A DNA stretch of 64,000 bases from JAPPLB01 sp965218555. Its GTDB lineage: Bacteria; Acidobacteriota; Terriglobia; Bryobacterales; UBA6623. The first letter of the stretch is position 1; each line of letters starts with the position of its first letter. The stretch is from the NCBI GenBank assembly GCA_965218555.1, contig OZ244625.1:4402001-4466000 (forward strand), in the 5' to 3' direction. The notes below the pieces were generated by a model that had not been told where the DNA came from, searched no databases, and saw nothing but the letters and a program-made list of their open reading frames with translations. Shown here one piece after another: positions 28,066 through 36,061 of the stretch. Made by a program: the position numbers and the translations under genes.

Positions 28066-28740
28066 ATGGTTGAGATCGCTCCTTCGATTCTGTCTGCGGA
28101 TTTTGCCCACCTTGCCCGCGATGTGGAAGCGGTCGAGCGGTCCGGTGTTTCGATGATCCACGTGGATGTGATGGACGGGCATTTTGTGCCCAACATCACC
28201 ATCGGCCCGCCGGTCGTTCGCTCGCTGCGCAAGGCGACCGGTCTCTTGCTGGACTGCCATTTGATGGTCGAGAATCCGGATCTGCATATACCGCAGTTCG
28301 CGGTATCGGGCGCGCAGATGATTTCGGTTCATCAAGAAGCATGTCCTCATCTGGACCGAACGATTCAGCTCATCAAGGAAAACGGCGCGGCGGCGGGCGT
28401 CGTGCTGAATCCGGCAACGCCGGTGCAAACGCTTTCGACGATACTCGGGGCGGTGGACTTCGTCTTGGTTATGAGCGTCAATCCCGGATTTGGCGGCCAG
28501 AAGTTCATAGATTATGCGCTGGACAAGATCCGAGAATTGGATCGGCTGCGGCGAGAGCTGCGGTTTTCGTATCGGATTGAGGTTGACGGCGGGGTCTCAG
28601 AAGACAATGTCGGCGAGATTGTGAACGCCGGATGCGATATCATCGTGGCAGGATCGAGCATCTTCGGTAGGGACGATCCGGCTGCGGCTGTCGCCGGATT
28701 GCGCCGTAAGATAGAGGAGCAAGCACTTCTCCGAGCTTAG
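28066..28740 (+). CDS. rpe: Ribulose-phosphate 3-epimerase
   Basis: A 224-residue TIM-barrel epimerase that interconverts D-ribulose 5-phosphate and D-xylulose 5-phosphate in the pentose phosphate pathway. Motifs are complete: APSILSADFAHL, HVDVMDGHFVPNITIGPP with metal and catalytic Asp, DCHLMVENPD, VMSVNPGFGGQKF, EVDGGVSEDN with the second catalytic Asp, and AGSSIFG for phosphate binding. The ATG at 28066 begins the conserved N-terminus VEIAPSIL; a longer in-frame start at 27985 overlaps the rsmB stop and adds unrelated residues. The length fits the family. Confidence 0.96.
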   Translation: MVEIAPSILSADFAHLARDVEAVERSGVSMIHVDVMDGHFVPNITIGPPVVRSLRKATGLLLDCHLMVENPDLHIPQFAVSGAQMISVHQEACPHLDRTIQLIKENGAAAGVVLNPATPVQTLSTILGAVDFVLVMSVNPGFGGQKFIDYALDKIRELDRLRRELRFSYRIEVDGGVSEDNVGEIVNAGCDIIVAGSSIFGRDDPAAAVAGLRRKIEEQALLRA

Positions 28741-28767
28741 AGTACGTAGGGTTGGATAGGTAACGAA

Positions 28768-29886
28768 ATGAAACGAAACATATTGATCATTGCTGTTTGC
28801 AGTCTGGCGCTGAGCTTTCTCACAGGGTGTGGCCGCAAGGCCTACGAGAATCCGATTGCCACAAACTCACAGCAGCCGGACAAGATCCTTTTCGACAAAG
28901 CCATCAATGATCTCGAGAAGCGGCGTTATGAGTTGACGCGTCTGACACTCAATACGTTGATCAATACCTATCCCGACAGTGAGTACATCGCCAAGGCCAA
29001 GCTGGCCATTGCCGACAGTTGGTATCGCGAGGGGACACGCCACGCCCTGGCCCAAGCGGAAGCGGAATACAAAGATTTCATGACGTTCTTCCCGACGATG
29101 GAAGAGTCGGCGGAGTCGCAGATGAAGATCTGCAAGATCCACTACGACCAAATGCACAGCGCCGACCGTGACCAAACGCATGTAGCCAAAGCGGACCAGG
29201 AATGCCGGCAGATGCTGATGCAATACCCCAACAGCCGCCATGCCGATGGGGCGCGGCAGATGTTGCGTGAAGTCCAGGAAATATTGGCGGACGGCGAGTT
29301 TCGGGTCGGCGCGTTCTACTCGTTCAAGGGCAGCTACCGCGCCGGAGCGAATCGTCTGCAGGCTGTGACGGACCACTATCCGCTGTTCAGCCGCAGCGAC
29401 GAAGCGCTATGGACGCTCGCCGATACGTACCAGAAGTTGGGCGACGAGTACATGGAGCAAAGGGCTGACGCTCTAGCCCGGCTGGTGCGGGACTATCCCC
29501 TGAGCGAGTACCTCGATCGCGCGAAACAGGAGTTGGTGGCGATGAATCGGCCGGTGCCTGAGGCGGACCCGGCGCGCTTCGAGTTGATGAAGTACAACCT
29601 GGATCATCGTACGAAGAAAAGCATCTACGGCAAGATGTTTGGATTTTTCGGAACCGGCCCGAACCTCCGTAATGCCGCCAAGGCGGGCGACCCGGTGATG
29701 ACGGCTCTGACGCCGACAACGCCGGTCGGAGTGGGGCAAACCCGCGTCGAAGCCGATGGAACCGCGGGCGTCACCGTCGAGACCATCTCGGGTGAAAGCA
29801 AGTTGGACACCGAGCCCGACGCTCGCCGGGGGGCGCAACAGAACGAGGCGGAAGACGAACAAGAGTCCGATCAGCAGGAACAATAA
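28768..29886 (+). CDS. bamD: BamD-like outer membrane assembly lipoprotein
   Basis: A 372-residue lipoprotein with a clear lipobox (SFLTGCGRK, Cys at about residue 21). Residues 40-270 are tetratricopeptide-like helices: FDKAINDLEKRRYELTRLT, DSEYIAKAKLAIADSWYR, AEYKDFMTFFPTMEESAESQ and RLVRDYPLSEYLDRAKQEL. The region matches acidobacterial BamD proteins in length and wording, and the tail after residue 290 is a low-complexity acidic extension. BamD is the essential lipoprotein of the complex that folds beta-barrel proteins into the outer membrane. It follows rpe by 27 bases and precedes a dispersed repeat. This gene is one of the better hints that the genome is acidobacterial. Confidence 0.87.
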   Translation: MKRNILIIAVCSLALSFLTGCGRKAYENPIATNSQQPDKILFDKAINDLEKRRYELTRLTLNTLINTYPDSEYIAKAKLAIADSWYREGTRHALAQAEAEYKDFMTFFPTMEESAESQMKICKIHYDQMHSADRDQTHVAKADQECRQMLMQYPNSRHADGARQMLREVQEILADGEFRVGAFYSFKGSYRAGANRLQAVTDHYPLFSRSDEALWTLADTYQKLGDEYMEQRADALARLVRDYPLSEYLDRAKQELVAMNRPVPEADPARFELMKYNLDHRTKKSIYGKMFGFFGTGPNLRNAAKAGDPVMTALTPTTPVGVGQTRVEADGTAGVTVETISGESKLDTEPDARRGAQQNEAEDEQESDQQEQ

Positions 29887-29994
29887 GCGTCCTCCGGGCC
29901 GCGCTACCCGGCGGTGCGGTCGATGGAGTGGGCTGAGTGCAAGGTTGCGGATCTCTATGCCGAAATCTTCGCTACGGGTTTAGAGTCCCATCTG

Positions 29995-30178
29995 CTAGCC
30001 TGCATATCTCACCAAGTGGCGATGCGAAGTGCGTGAGAGGGCCGTCAGGACGAGGCGCTAGCCGCTTGGCGCTCGCAGGTGTACTTGACCGTACATCGAG
30101 CACGGCAAGCCAGCGCAACGAAGTCATGGCGGTCGTATGGTGTGCTTCGGCCGTCAGGTGGTGAGAAATGCAGACTAG
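29995..30178. repeat. Dispersed 184-bp repeat with terminal inverted repeats, copy A
   Basis: The element is bounded by CTAGCCTGCATATCTCACCA on the left and TGGTGAGAAATGCAGACTAG on the right, which are inverted copies of each other at 18 of 20 positions. Its body is over 80 per cent identical by eye to copy B at 33557-33741. It fills most of the 310 bases between the bamD-like gene and the response regulator, whose start codon is 18 bases beyond its right end. No transposase is encoded. A minus-strand frame (LAVLDVRSSTPASAKRLAP) is shared with copy B but is more likely part of the repeat than a gene. It looks like a MITE or palindromic intergenic element. The 108 bases to its left contain nothing recognised. 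Confidence 0.8.
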
Positions 30179-30196
30179 TTGCAATGAGTGTGTTTC

Positions 30197-30826
30197 GTGA
30201 GCACGATCCTGTTGGCTGACGACAACCCCCATGCACGCCGTATGGGAAGTGAGATCTTGGGAGAAGAAGGTCACCAAGTCGTTACCGTCGAGAACGGCGA
30301 CGAGGCGGTTGCCTATCTCAACTCTCATCGGCCGGACCTTGTTTTGGCGGACACGGAAATGCCCGGTGCGAGCGGCTACGAACTTTGTGGATTCGTTCGG
30401 TCGCAACCGGCGTTCGGGAACGTGAAAGTCGTGTTGCTGCATCCTCCGCTGGAACGATTCAACGAGCGTCTGGCAGCGAAAGTCGGCACGGATGGCATGT
30501 TGCAAAAGCCCCTGGACGCGGCGGCCCTTATCGACACCGTTTCGTCGTTGCTTGAGAACAACGGCGCTGCTGTGCCCTCAAAGGAGCAACCCGGATTGGA
30601 AAACTTGGCCACGGCCGGAATAAGCGAGCCTGCGGCAGGCGATTCGGAAGGCCGGACTGCCGATCCGTTTGCCGAGGCCGTCGAACAAGTGCTATCGGAG
30701 CCGAATTCTGAACGTGAGCTTCGTGACCGCGTTTATTCCGCTGTGGCGGAAGTGATGGAGGACGTCATTCCGGCTTTGGTCGATCGGATCACCGAACGGA
30801 TCCTCCAGACAATGCGCAAGGGATGA
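30197..30826 (+). CDS. Single-receiver response regulator with C-terminal helical tail
   Basis: A 209-residue protein with an N-terminal CheY-like receiver: acidic pocket LLADDN, phospho-acceptor in DLVLADTEMPGASG, and the conserved Lys in MLQKPLD; the usual Thr/Ser before it is in VVLLHPP. No DNA-binding or enzymatic output follows. Instead, residues about 125-209 form a linker and a C-terminal helix pair (ELRDRVYSAVAEVMEDVIPALVDRITERIL) that may bind a partner. It probably acts by protein interaction. The start is the GTG at 30197; a GTG at 30188 in frame is possible. It begins just after repeat copy A and is 19 bases ahead of yajQ. Confidence 0.8.
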   Translation: MSTILLADDNPHARRMGSEILGEEGHQVVTVENGDEAVAYLNSHRPDLVLADTEMPGASGYELCGFVRSQPAFGNVKVVLLHPPLERFNERLAAKVGTDGMLQKPLDAAALIDTVSSLLENNGAAVPSKEQPGLENLATAGISEPAAGDSEGRTADPFAEAVEQVLSEPNSERELRDRVYSAVAEVMEDVIPALVDRITERILQTMRKG

Positions 30827-30845
30827 CAATCTCAGGGACGCAGCG

Positions 30846-31346
30846 ATGGCAATGAACAGCTTCGACATTGTCTGCCACATCGACATCGAGGAGGTCAGCA
30901 ACGCCGTCAATCAGACAATGAAGGAAGTACGGAATCGTTACGATTTGAAGAAGACCAAGAGCACGATCGTAGTAGATCGGGCGAGCAGTAAGATCGTCGT
31001 CCGTAGTGACGACGATTTTACGGTCAAGCAAGTGCTCGACGTGTTGGACCAGAAGCTCGTTCGCCGGGGTGTTCCCCTCAAGGCTCTCACATACGGGCCG
31101 GTACGGGAAGCGGGCGGCTCGACGGTGATGCTGGAAATCGCCACGCAACAGGGCATTCCGATCGAGAAGGCGCGCGAGATGGTCAAGCTGATCAAGCAGC
31201 AGAAGCGCAAGGTGCAGTCCTCGATTCAGGGAGATCAGGTGCGGGTGAGCGGCAAGAAGCGGGACGATTTGCAAGCTGTGATGGCGATGCTGAAGGAGAA
31301 AGACTTCGGAATCGACATGCAGTTCACGAATTACCGGAGCAATTAG
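30846..31346 (+). CDS. yajQ: YajQ family nucleotide-binding protein
   Basis: A 166-residue YajQ-family protein made of two ferredoxin-like domains. The N-terminus NSFDIVCHIDIEEVSNAVNQ, the RNRYDLK loop and KVQSSIQGDQVRVSGKKRDDLQ near the end are nearly invariant in the family. Members bind cyclic di-GMP or nucleic acid and affect virulence or stress responses elsewhere; here the role is open. It is 19 bases downstream of the response regulator, so both may be co-transcribed, and it is followed by a hydrolase gene after 32 bases. Confidence 0.93.
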   Translation: MAMNSFDIVCHIDIEEVSNAVNQTMKEVRNRYDLKKTKSTIVVDRASSKIVVRSDDDFTVKQVLDVLDQKLVRRGVPLKALTYGPVREAGGSTVMLEIATQQGIPIEKAREMVKLIKQQKRKVQSSIQGDQVRVSGKKRDDLQAVMAMLKEKDFGIDMQFTNYRSN

Positions 31347-31378
31347 CTCATTCCAGAGTTCTTCCGCAGGGAAGCCGC

Positions 31379-32029
31379 ATGGCGCGATTGGTGAAATCCA
31401 CGTTCATCCAGGGACCCGTGGGCCGTCTTGAGGCGCTCCAAGAGGAGCCGGACGAGGGCACGCGCCTTGATCGGGCTGTCGTCGTGTGTCATCCCCACCC
31501 GCTGTACGGTGGTACGCTCCACAACAAAGTGGTCTTCCGGTTGGCGCGGGCGGCCCGGCGGGCTCACTCGGCGGTGCTGCGATTCAACTTTCGGGGCGTC
31601 GGGCAAAGCGCCGGCTCCTACGACGAAGGCGAAGGAGAGCAGGATGACCTGCGTGCGGCATTGGCCTACATGAATGACTGTTACCTCGGGTTGCCGTTGG
31701 TTGTCGCTGGATTCTCTTTTGGGGCGAGGGTGGCGCTGCGACTGGCTTGCCGCGATGCTCGGATCGAGCGGATCGTGGCCGCGGGCACACCGGTCGTGAA
31801 ACACGATTGGACCTATCTGGCTCAATGCGGCTGCACGCAGATCTTCTTGCACAGCACGAACGACGAGTATGGATCAAGAGAGAGGATGAAGAGTGTCTTC
31901 GCTACGGCGTCGGAGCCCAAGCGAATCAACTGGATCGAGTCAATCGATCATTTTTTCAGCGACAATCTCGATGGCTTTGAAGAGGCGGCGTATGAGGCGA
32001 TTTGGACGCCCGTCGCGACCTCAACGTGA
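31379..32029 (+). CDS. Alpha/beta hydrolase (dienelactone hydrolase-like)
   Basis: A 216-residue small alpha/beta hydrolase. The strand before the oxyanion hole reads VVVCHPHPLYGGTLHNKVV, the family hallmark of the COG2945 group, followed by LRFNFRGVGQSAGSYDEG. The nucleophile elbow is GFSFGAR, and the acid and histidine are in HSTNDEY and IDHFFSDN. No signal peptide is seen, so it is cytoplasmic. The physiological ester is not known for this group. It ends the plus-strand run rsmB to here; 177 bases of non-coding DNA separate it from the convergent corC-like gene. Confidence 0.88.
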   Translation: MARLVKSTFIQGPVGRLEALQEEPDEGTRLDRAVVVCHPHPLYGGTLHNKVVFRLARAARRAHSAVLRFNFRGVGQSAGSYDEGEGEQDDLRAALAYMNDCYLGLPLVVAGFSFGARVALRLACRDARIERIVAAGTPVVKHDWTYLAQCGCTQIFLHSTNDEYGSRERMKSVFATASEPKRINWIESIDHFFSDNLDGFEEAAYEAIWTPVATST

Positions 32030-32206
32030 ACCTGACGAGCGGGCAGCATGCGCTCTGGTGACAATCAGTCTTTTTTTGCGCAGGGGCTCTTGGTGGGTGG
32101 TTGATGTCGCGGTGGCAAAAAAGTGACAGCCACGGAAGAGAGGCCATGATGCCGTCTCGGGAATGACTGTCCAAATACGACTGCTGATCTCTTGCGCTGG
32201 TTTCGG

Positions 32207-33478
32207 CTAGCGTTTTCGTATGTCTTCTGGCTCGTCTTCCCAATCGCCTTCCGCTGCGGCGTGTGGTTGAACGCGGACATGGGTTGCACGGCCCGCTTGC
32301 ACTTCGACGACTTCCGCATCGGCCCCCTCAAACTTGACGGCATCGCCGACCTTGAGTAGGCGGCCCAATTTGCTGACGAGCAGCCCCGAGACCGTATCGG
32401 CCTTGGAGTCGTCAAAGTCGAGCTTGAGCTCGCGGTTGATGCGCTCGATGGGCAATTGACCCGCAACGAGATAGCGCCCTTCGCCCTCCGGGACGATCTC
32501 GGGCATTTCAGTGTCGAACTCATCCTGCACGGCGCCGACGATCTGCTCCAGCACGTTTTCGAGTGTGACGATTCCTACTGCGGTTCCGAACTCATCGATC
32601 ACGGTGGCCATGTGCTGGTGAGTGCTCTGCATCTGCCGCAGCAGGCGGCTGATGGGCATGGTTTCCGGGACGGTTCGCAGTGGCCGCACGACGCTGTCAA
32701 CTTGGAACGGTTGGTCCTGGGGAACGCCCAGTAGATCCTTGATGTGCACCAGGCCGAGAGAGTCATCGAGGTTGCCTTCGCACAACGGATAACGCGTGTG
32801 TTTCGTCCGCTGGGCTATTTCTATGCAACGAGATAGTTGCCATGTGCGGTCGAAGATGACGACCTCGCGGCGCGGCACCATGATTTGCCGCACGACGAGC
32901 TCGTCGAAATGGAACACGGCGCTCAGAAGTTGCAGTTCAGCAGGTGTGATCTCGCCGGACCTGCCGCCCACCTGGATCATGGCCTGGATTTCGTCCTCGG
33001 TCACGGAGGGGGTTGATGTCCTCGCGGTGAAGATTTTCGCGAAACCTTGCGTCACCTTGATGATGGGGTAAAGCCCCTGCTGCATCAGCGTCACCGGCCA
33101 CACGATGAGGTGCCAAACGCCTTTCCAATGGACGGCGCCGTAGGTCTTGGGCAGGATCTCCCCGAGAAACAGGATCGCGACTGTCAGCAACGCCGAGAAG
33201 GCAGGCACCCATGCTGCCCCGAACACGGTGGTGGCATACATGCCCGCGATTGTGGCCCCCGCGGTGTTGGCGATCGTATTGAGGATGAGGATGGCGGAAG
33301 TCGGCCTCGCGATGTCCTTCTTCATGTCGATGAAGCGCGTCGCAAGCCGGCGGTGCTTCCCGACGGTTCGTGCCGACTCGAGCGCGGCCATGCGGGTCGA
33401 GTAGAGCGTCGACTCGAAGAGGGAACACATGCCCGAGATAATGACGGTCAGCGCCGCCACCAAGAGAAGGATGGTCAT
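32207..33478 (-). CDS. CNNM/CorC (HlyC) family transporter-associated protein
   Basis: A 423-residue membrane protein with an N-terminal CNNM domain of about four hydrophobic segments (ILLLVAALTVIISGMCSLFE, SAILILNTIANTAGATIAGM, FSALLTVAILFLGEILPKTY), a central pair of CBS domains (RQIMVPRREVVIFDR and MATVIDEFGTAVGIVTLENV) and the C-terminal CorC_HlyC domain (LNREL, DSKADTVSGLLVSKLGRLLKVGD). The family is linked to magnesium or cobalt efflux. The length is standard. It is convergent with the hydrolase gene. Downstream on the same strand there is no partner; upstream it is separated from the ion-channel gene by repeat copy B. Confidence 0.92.
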   Translation of the reverse strand: MTILLLVAALTVIISGMCSLFESTLYSTRMAALESARTVGKHRRLATRFIDMKKDIARPTSAILILNTIANTAGATIAGMYATTVFGAAWVPAFSALLTVAILFLGEILPKTYGAVHWKGVWHLIVWPVTLMQQGLYPIIKVTQGFAKIFTARTSTPSVTEDEIQAMIQVGGRSGEITPAELQLLSAVFHFDELVVRQIMVPRREVVIFDRTWQLSRCIEIAQRTKHTRYPLCEGNLDDSLGLVHIKDLLGVPQDQPFQVDSVVRPLRTVPETMPISRLLRQMQSTHQHMATVIDEFGTAVGIVTLENVLEQIVGAVQDEFDTEMPEIVPEGEGRYLVAGQLPIERINRELKLDFDDSKADTVSGLLVSKLGRLLKVGDAVKFEGADAEVVEVQAGRATHVRVQPHAAAEGDWEDEPEDIRKR

Positions 33479-33556
33479 TCTAAGGTCTCCTTATGCGGAG
33501 TGCTGAAGGGTTGTGCACGCGCTTAAAGCCGCCCGCGTGACTTTCACCACGGGCTG

Positions 33557-33741
33557 CTGACCTGCATATCTCCCCACGTGGGGAGGCGAAGTGCGTGAGA
33601 GGGCCGGCAGGGCGAGGCGCGAGCCGCTGGGCGCGCGCAGGTGTACTTGACCCTACATCGAGCACGGCAAGCAAGAGCAACGAAGTCATGGCGGTCTTAT
33701 CGCCTGGTTTCGACCGTCAGGTGGTGGGATATGCAGGTCAG
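33557..33741. repeat. Dispersed 185-bp repeat with terminal inverted repeats, copy B
   Basis: Second full copy of the element. The ends CTGACCTGCATATC on the left and its exact reverse complement on the right give a 14-base perfect inverted repeat, extended imperfectly. The body shares long blocks with copy A, for example gaagtgcgtgagagggccg, caggtgtacttgacc and caacgaagtcatggcggtc. The minus-strand channel gene ends inside the right terminal repeat, its TGA being bases 33738-33740. The element lies between the corC-like gene and the ion-channel gene, with about 78 unassigned bases to its left. Confidence 0.8.
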
Positions 33742-34811
33742 GGTGTCTCGCCAAACCACTTTTCGTAGAGTCTGCGGTAGGTTCCATTCTCTTGCAGATC
33801 AAGGAGGGCACGGTTGACCTCCTCGCGTAGAGGGCTTCCGTTCGGGAACGCCATTCCGTACGACTCGGTATTGAGCAGCGGCCCGACCAAAGCAACCTGG
33901 CTTTCAGTGTTTTCTTTCACGTATTGAAAGAGCGGCGGTGCATCGAAGACGATGGCGGCCACTTCTCCCGCCTCGAGAAGGTCATAGGCATCCTCGATTT
34001 CTTGGACTTCGACGAGGTGGGCCCCGAAACCGCGAATCACATCCGTGCTGGTGGAACCGGCCACCGTCGCCACACGACACCGGCGCAGGTCTTCGGGCCC
34101 GCTGATGTCGGAACTGAGTTGCGCGAGCGTGAGGCCCGCTGACAGCTCTGCGATGATGATCCCGAACAGCGCGATGCCGGTGACCATGACTAGGAGTGCG
34201 ACGAATCGCCCGATCCAGCGCTGAGGCGTGATGTCGCCGTAGCCGACGGTCGTCACCGTAGCAAGGATGCACCAAGCGGCCTCGAAGATGCCCGGGAAGT
34301 AACCTCGGCTGATCGATTTGCTGCCTCGCTCGGCAAAGAACAGAATGTGGGAACAGATGAGCATGAAGCCAAGCAGGTAGCCGAGGGGCTTCACGATGCC
34401 GGACTCGGTCACTCCCCGCAGCAGGCGGGAAAGGCTCGACTCTTCGTTATTGACGCCCGCCAGAATACGCAAGCCCGAACGCATGTAGGGATGGCTGAAA
34501 TCCATCTCGCGTTCTCGTTGCCCGTTGATGGTGATGCCTGCGATCGCAGCGTCCACTTCTCCTTCCTTCACGGCTTTCAGTAATTGCTCGAAGGGAAGCA
34601 GCTTGAAGTTGCTCTCGATTTCAGCGACGCGGCGAACTTCTTCCCAGAGTTCGATGTCGAAACCGGTGTAGGAATCCTGTCCGGCGCCACCCTCCATCAC
34701 GTTGGGGGGGAACAGGGCTATTCCAACAGTTGTTTCGGAATCTGCGCCGGAGAGCGGTGTCGTGGATACAGCGAAAAGGAAGAGCCCAAGCAGCCACGGG
34801 GGCTGTCGCAT
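33738..34811 (-). CDS. Glutamate-receptor-like ligand-gated potassium channel (GluR0-type)
   Basis: A 357-residue protein with the GluR0 layout. A signal peptide (residues 1-22) is followed by lobe 1 of a periplasmic amino-acid-binding fold (about 25-125, with TGFDIELWEEVRR, VDAAIAGITI and MDFSHPYMRSGLRI). Then come membrane segment 1 (about 142-160), a pore loop with the potassium filter TVGYGD (188-193), membrane segment 2 (about 202-224), and lobe 2 (about 238-357, with STSTDVI, AAIVFDAPPL and YGMAFPNGS). The inserted pore between two binding lobes is diagnostic and separates it from plain solute-binding proteins. Ligand is probably an amino acid. The start is the ATG at 34811; the open frame upstream is not family-like. 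The stop codon lies in a repeat end. Confidence 0.88.
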   Translation of the reverse strand: MRQPPWLLGLFLFAVSTTPLSGADSETTVGIALFPPNVMEGGAGQDSYTGFDIELWEEVRRVAEIESNFKLLPFEQLLKAVKEGEVDAAIAGITINGQREREMDFSHPYMRSGLRILAGVNNEESSLSRLLRGVTESGIVKPLGYLLGFMLICSHILFFAERGSKSISRGYFPGIFEAAWCILATVTTVGYGDITPQRWIGRFVALLVMVTGIALFGIIIAELSAGLTLAQLSSDISGPEDLRRCRVATVAGSTSTDVIRGFGAHLVEVQEIEDAYDLLEAGEVAAIVFDAPPLFQYVKENTESQVALVGPLLNTESYGMAFPNGSPLREEVNRALLDLQENGTYRRLYEKWFGETP

Positions 34812-35128
34812 GAAAGGGATTGTAGCAAGCCCATCGGCGACACCGGAATGAAGTCGCCCAGTGTCGATGAGGAAGAGCTGAGGCTGAGCACGGTGCGAAA
34901 TTCTTTCATGGGTGTGCATATGGTTCATACCGCCGTCACCTACTCTCATGCTGGCCGTTCGCCCGGACGAAAGAGCTGAAAGTACTGAATTCCAAGGGGT
35001 TGCGGGTTCCTGTCCAGGACACGGGAAAGGTTTGGAACCCTTATTGCACTGGCTATGGAAAGGATGCGATTGAGCGTAGCCGCCATCAGCGCCAATCGAA
35101 CCGACACCGTTACCCAAAGGAGAGCCTG
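34812..35128. other. Divergent intergenic region between channel and coiled-coil genes
   Basis: 317 bases between divergently transcribed genes, so promoters for both must lie here. The plus-strand side carries a good ribosome binding site (AAAGGAGAG at about 35116-35124). I cannot place promoter boxes reliably and see no other feature. Confidence 0.5.
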
Positions 35129-36013
35129 ATGAGCATAACGACAACCCAACCTCAACCCGAGAAGAAATCCACTTCCGGGCAGATGATCGCATTGGCGCTT
35201 GTAATCGTGTTCGCCGCAGCGACGAATGTCTATCTTTTTTCGCGTATGAAGAGCCTGGAAGTCGAAGCGCACACATTGCGGACGCAGATCGAGACGGAGA
35301 TCACCAAGGTGCACGAGTCTTCCGCCTATCGCAACGTTCAGGCGCGGCGCGAGTTTGAAGACTTGCGCGAGGAGGTCAAGAAGACCCGATCGCAGATCAC
35401 CAAGCAGACCGACGCGAACACACGGGCGCGCGCCCGGCGGCTTGCCGACAACGTTGCCAAGAAACAGCGCGAGCAACAGGAAATGTTGCTGGGCGAAATC
35501 CGAGTGGTCTCCGGCAAGGCTGGTGAGGTCCAACAGGGCGTCGACGAAGTGCGCACCGACGTCCAGGCGATGCAGTCCGACGCCGAAAAGACGCGCGTGC
35601 AACTCAATGAGACAGGGGCGATGCTCCGCTCCACGCACAATCATGTTATGGATCTCGATGGGCAGGTGAGCGGCAATGCCGCCGGCATCGAGAATCTCCG
35701 CAAACTGGGCGAGCGTGAGCGGATCGGCTTCGCCCTCAAGAAGACGGACCGCATGCAGCGGGTCGGCGGGATCTATCTGCGCCTGAAGAACACCAGCCCC
35801 AAAAACAATCGCTTCACGCTCGAAGTGATGGCCGACGACAAGAAGGTCGAGCAGAGGAAAAAGCATATCCACGAGGCGATGCGCTTCTATCTGCCGGACT
35901 CGGCGCAGCCGTATGACATCGTGATCACAGCGGTCCGCAAGGACCAAGTGAATGGTTACGTGAGCAGGCCGAAACTGCACGCCAACCGCATTGCCGCGAT
36001 GGCGTCACGCTAA
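35129..36013 (+). CDS. Membrane-anchored coiled-coil protein, unknown function
   Basis: A 294-residue protein with one membrane segment near the N-terminus (MIALALVIVFAAATNVYLF) after a 20-residue cytoplasmic leader. Residues about 45-200 are a long charged coiled coil (SLEVEAHTLRTQIETEITKV, RREFEDLREEVKKTRSQI). The last 80 residues turn to beta strand with conserved-looking RVGGIYLRLKNTSPKNNRF and PYDIVITAVRKDQVNGYVS. I do not recognise a named family, though similar coiled-coil proteins occur in Acidobacteriota. The start is supported by AAAGGAGAG seven bases upstream. A strong hairpin, 36030-36052, lies right after the stop. Confidence 0.78.
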   Translation: MSITTTQPQPEKKSTSGQMIALALVIVFAAATNVYLFSRMKSLEVEAHTLRTQIETEITKVHESSAYRNVQARREFEDLREEVKKTRSQITKQTDANTRARARRLADNVAKKQREQQEMLLGEIRVVSGKAGEVQQGVDEVRTDVQAMQSDAEKTRVQLNETGAMLRSTHNHVMDLDGQVSGNAAGIENLRKLGERERIGFALKKTDRMQRVGGIYLRLKNTSPKNNRFTLEVMADDKKVEQRKKHIHEAMRFYLPDSAQPYDIVITAVRKDQVNGYVSRPKLHANRIAAMASR

Positions 36014-36029
36014 GTCGAACGTGAGTGCC

Positions 36030-36052
36030 GGCCCCGCTGACGAGGCGGGGCC
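36030..36052 (+). terminator. GC-rich terminator-like hairpin
   Basis: An eight-base perfect stem GGCCCCGC / GCGGGGCC with a short loop, 17 bases after the coiled-coil gene stop. The T-run behind it is weak because a group II intron begins about ten bases further on. It probably terminates the coiled-coil gene and served as the intron target. Confidence 0.7.
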
Positions 36053-36061
36053 GTAATGTTG

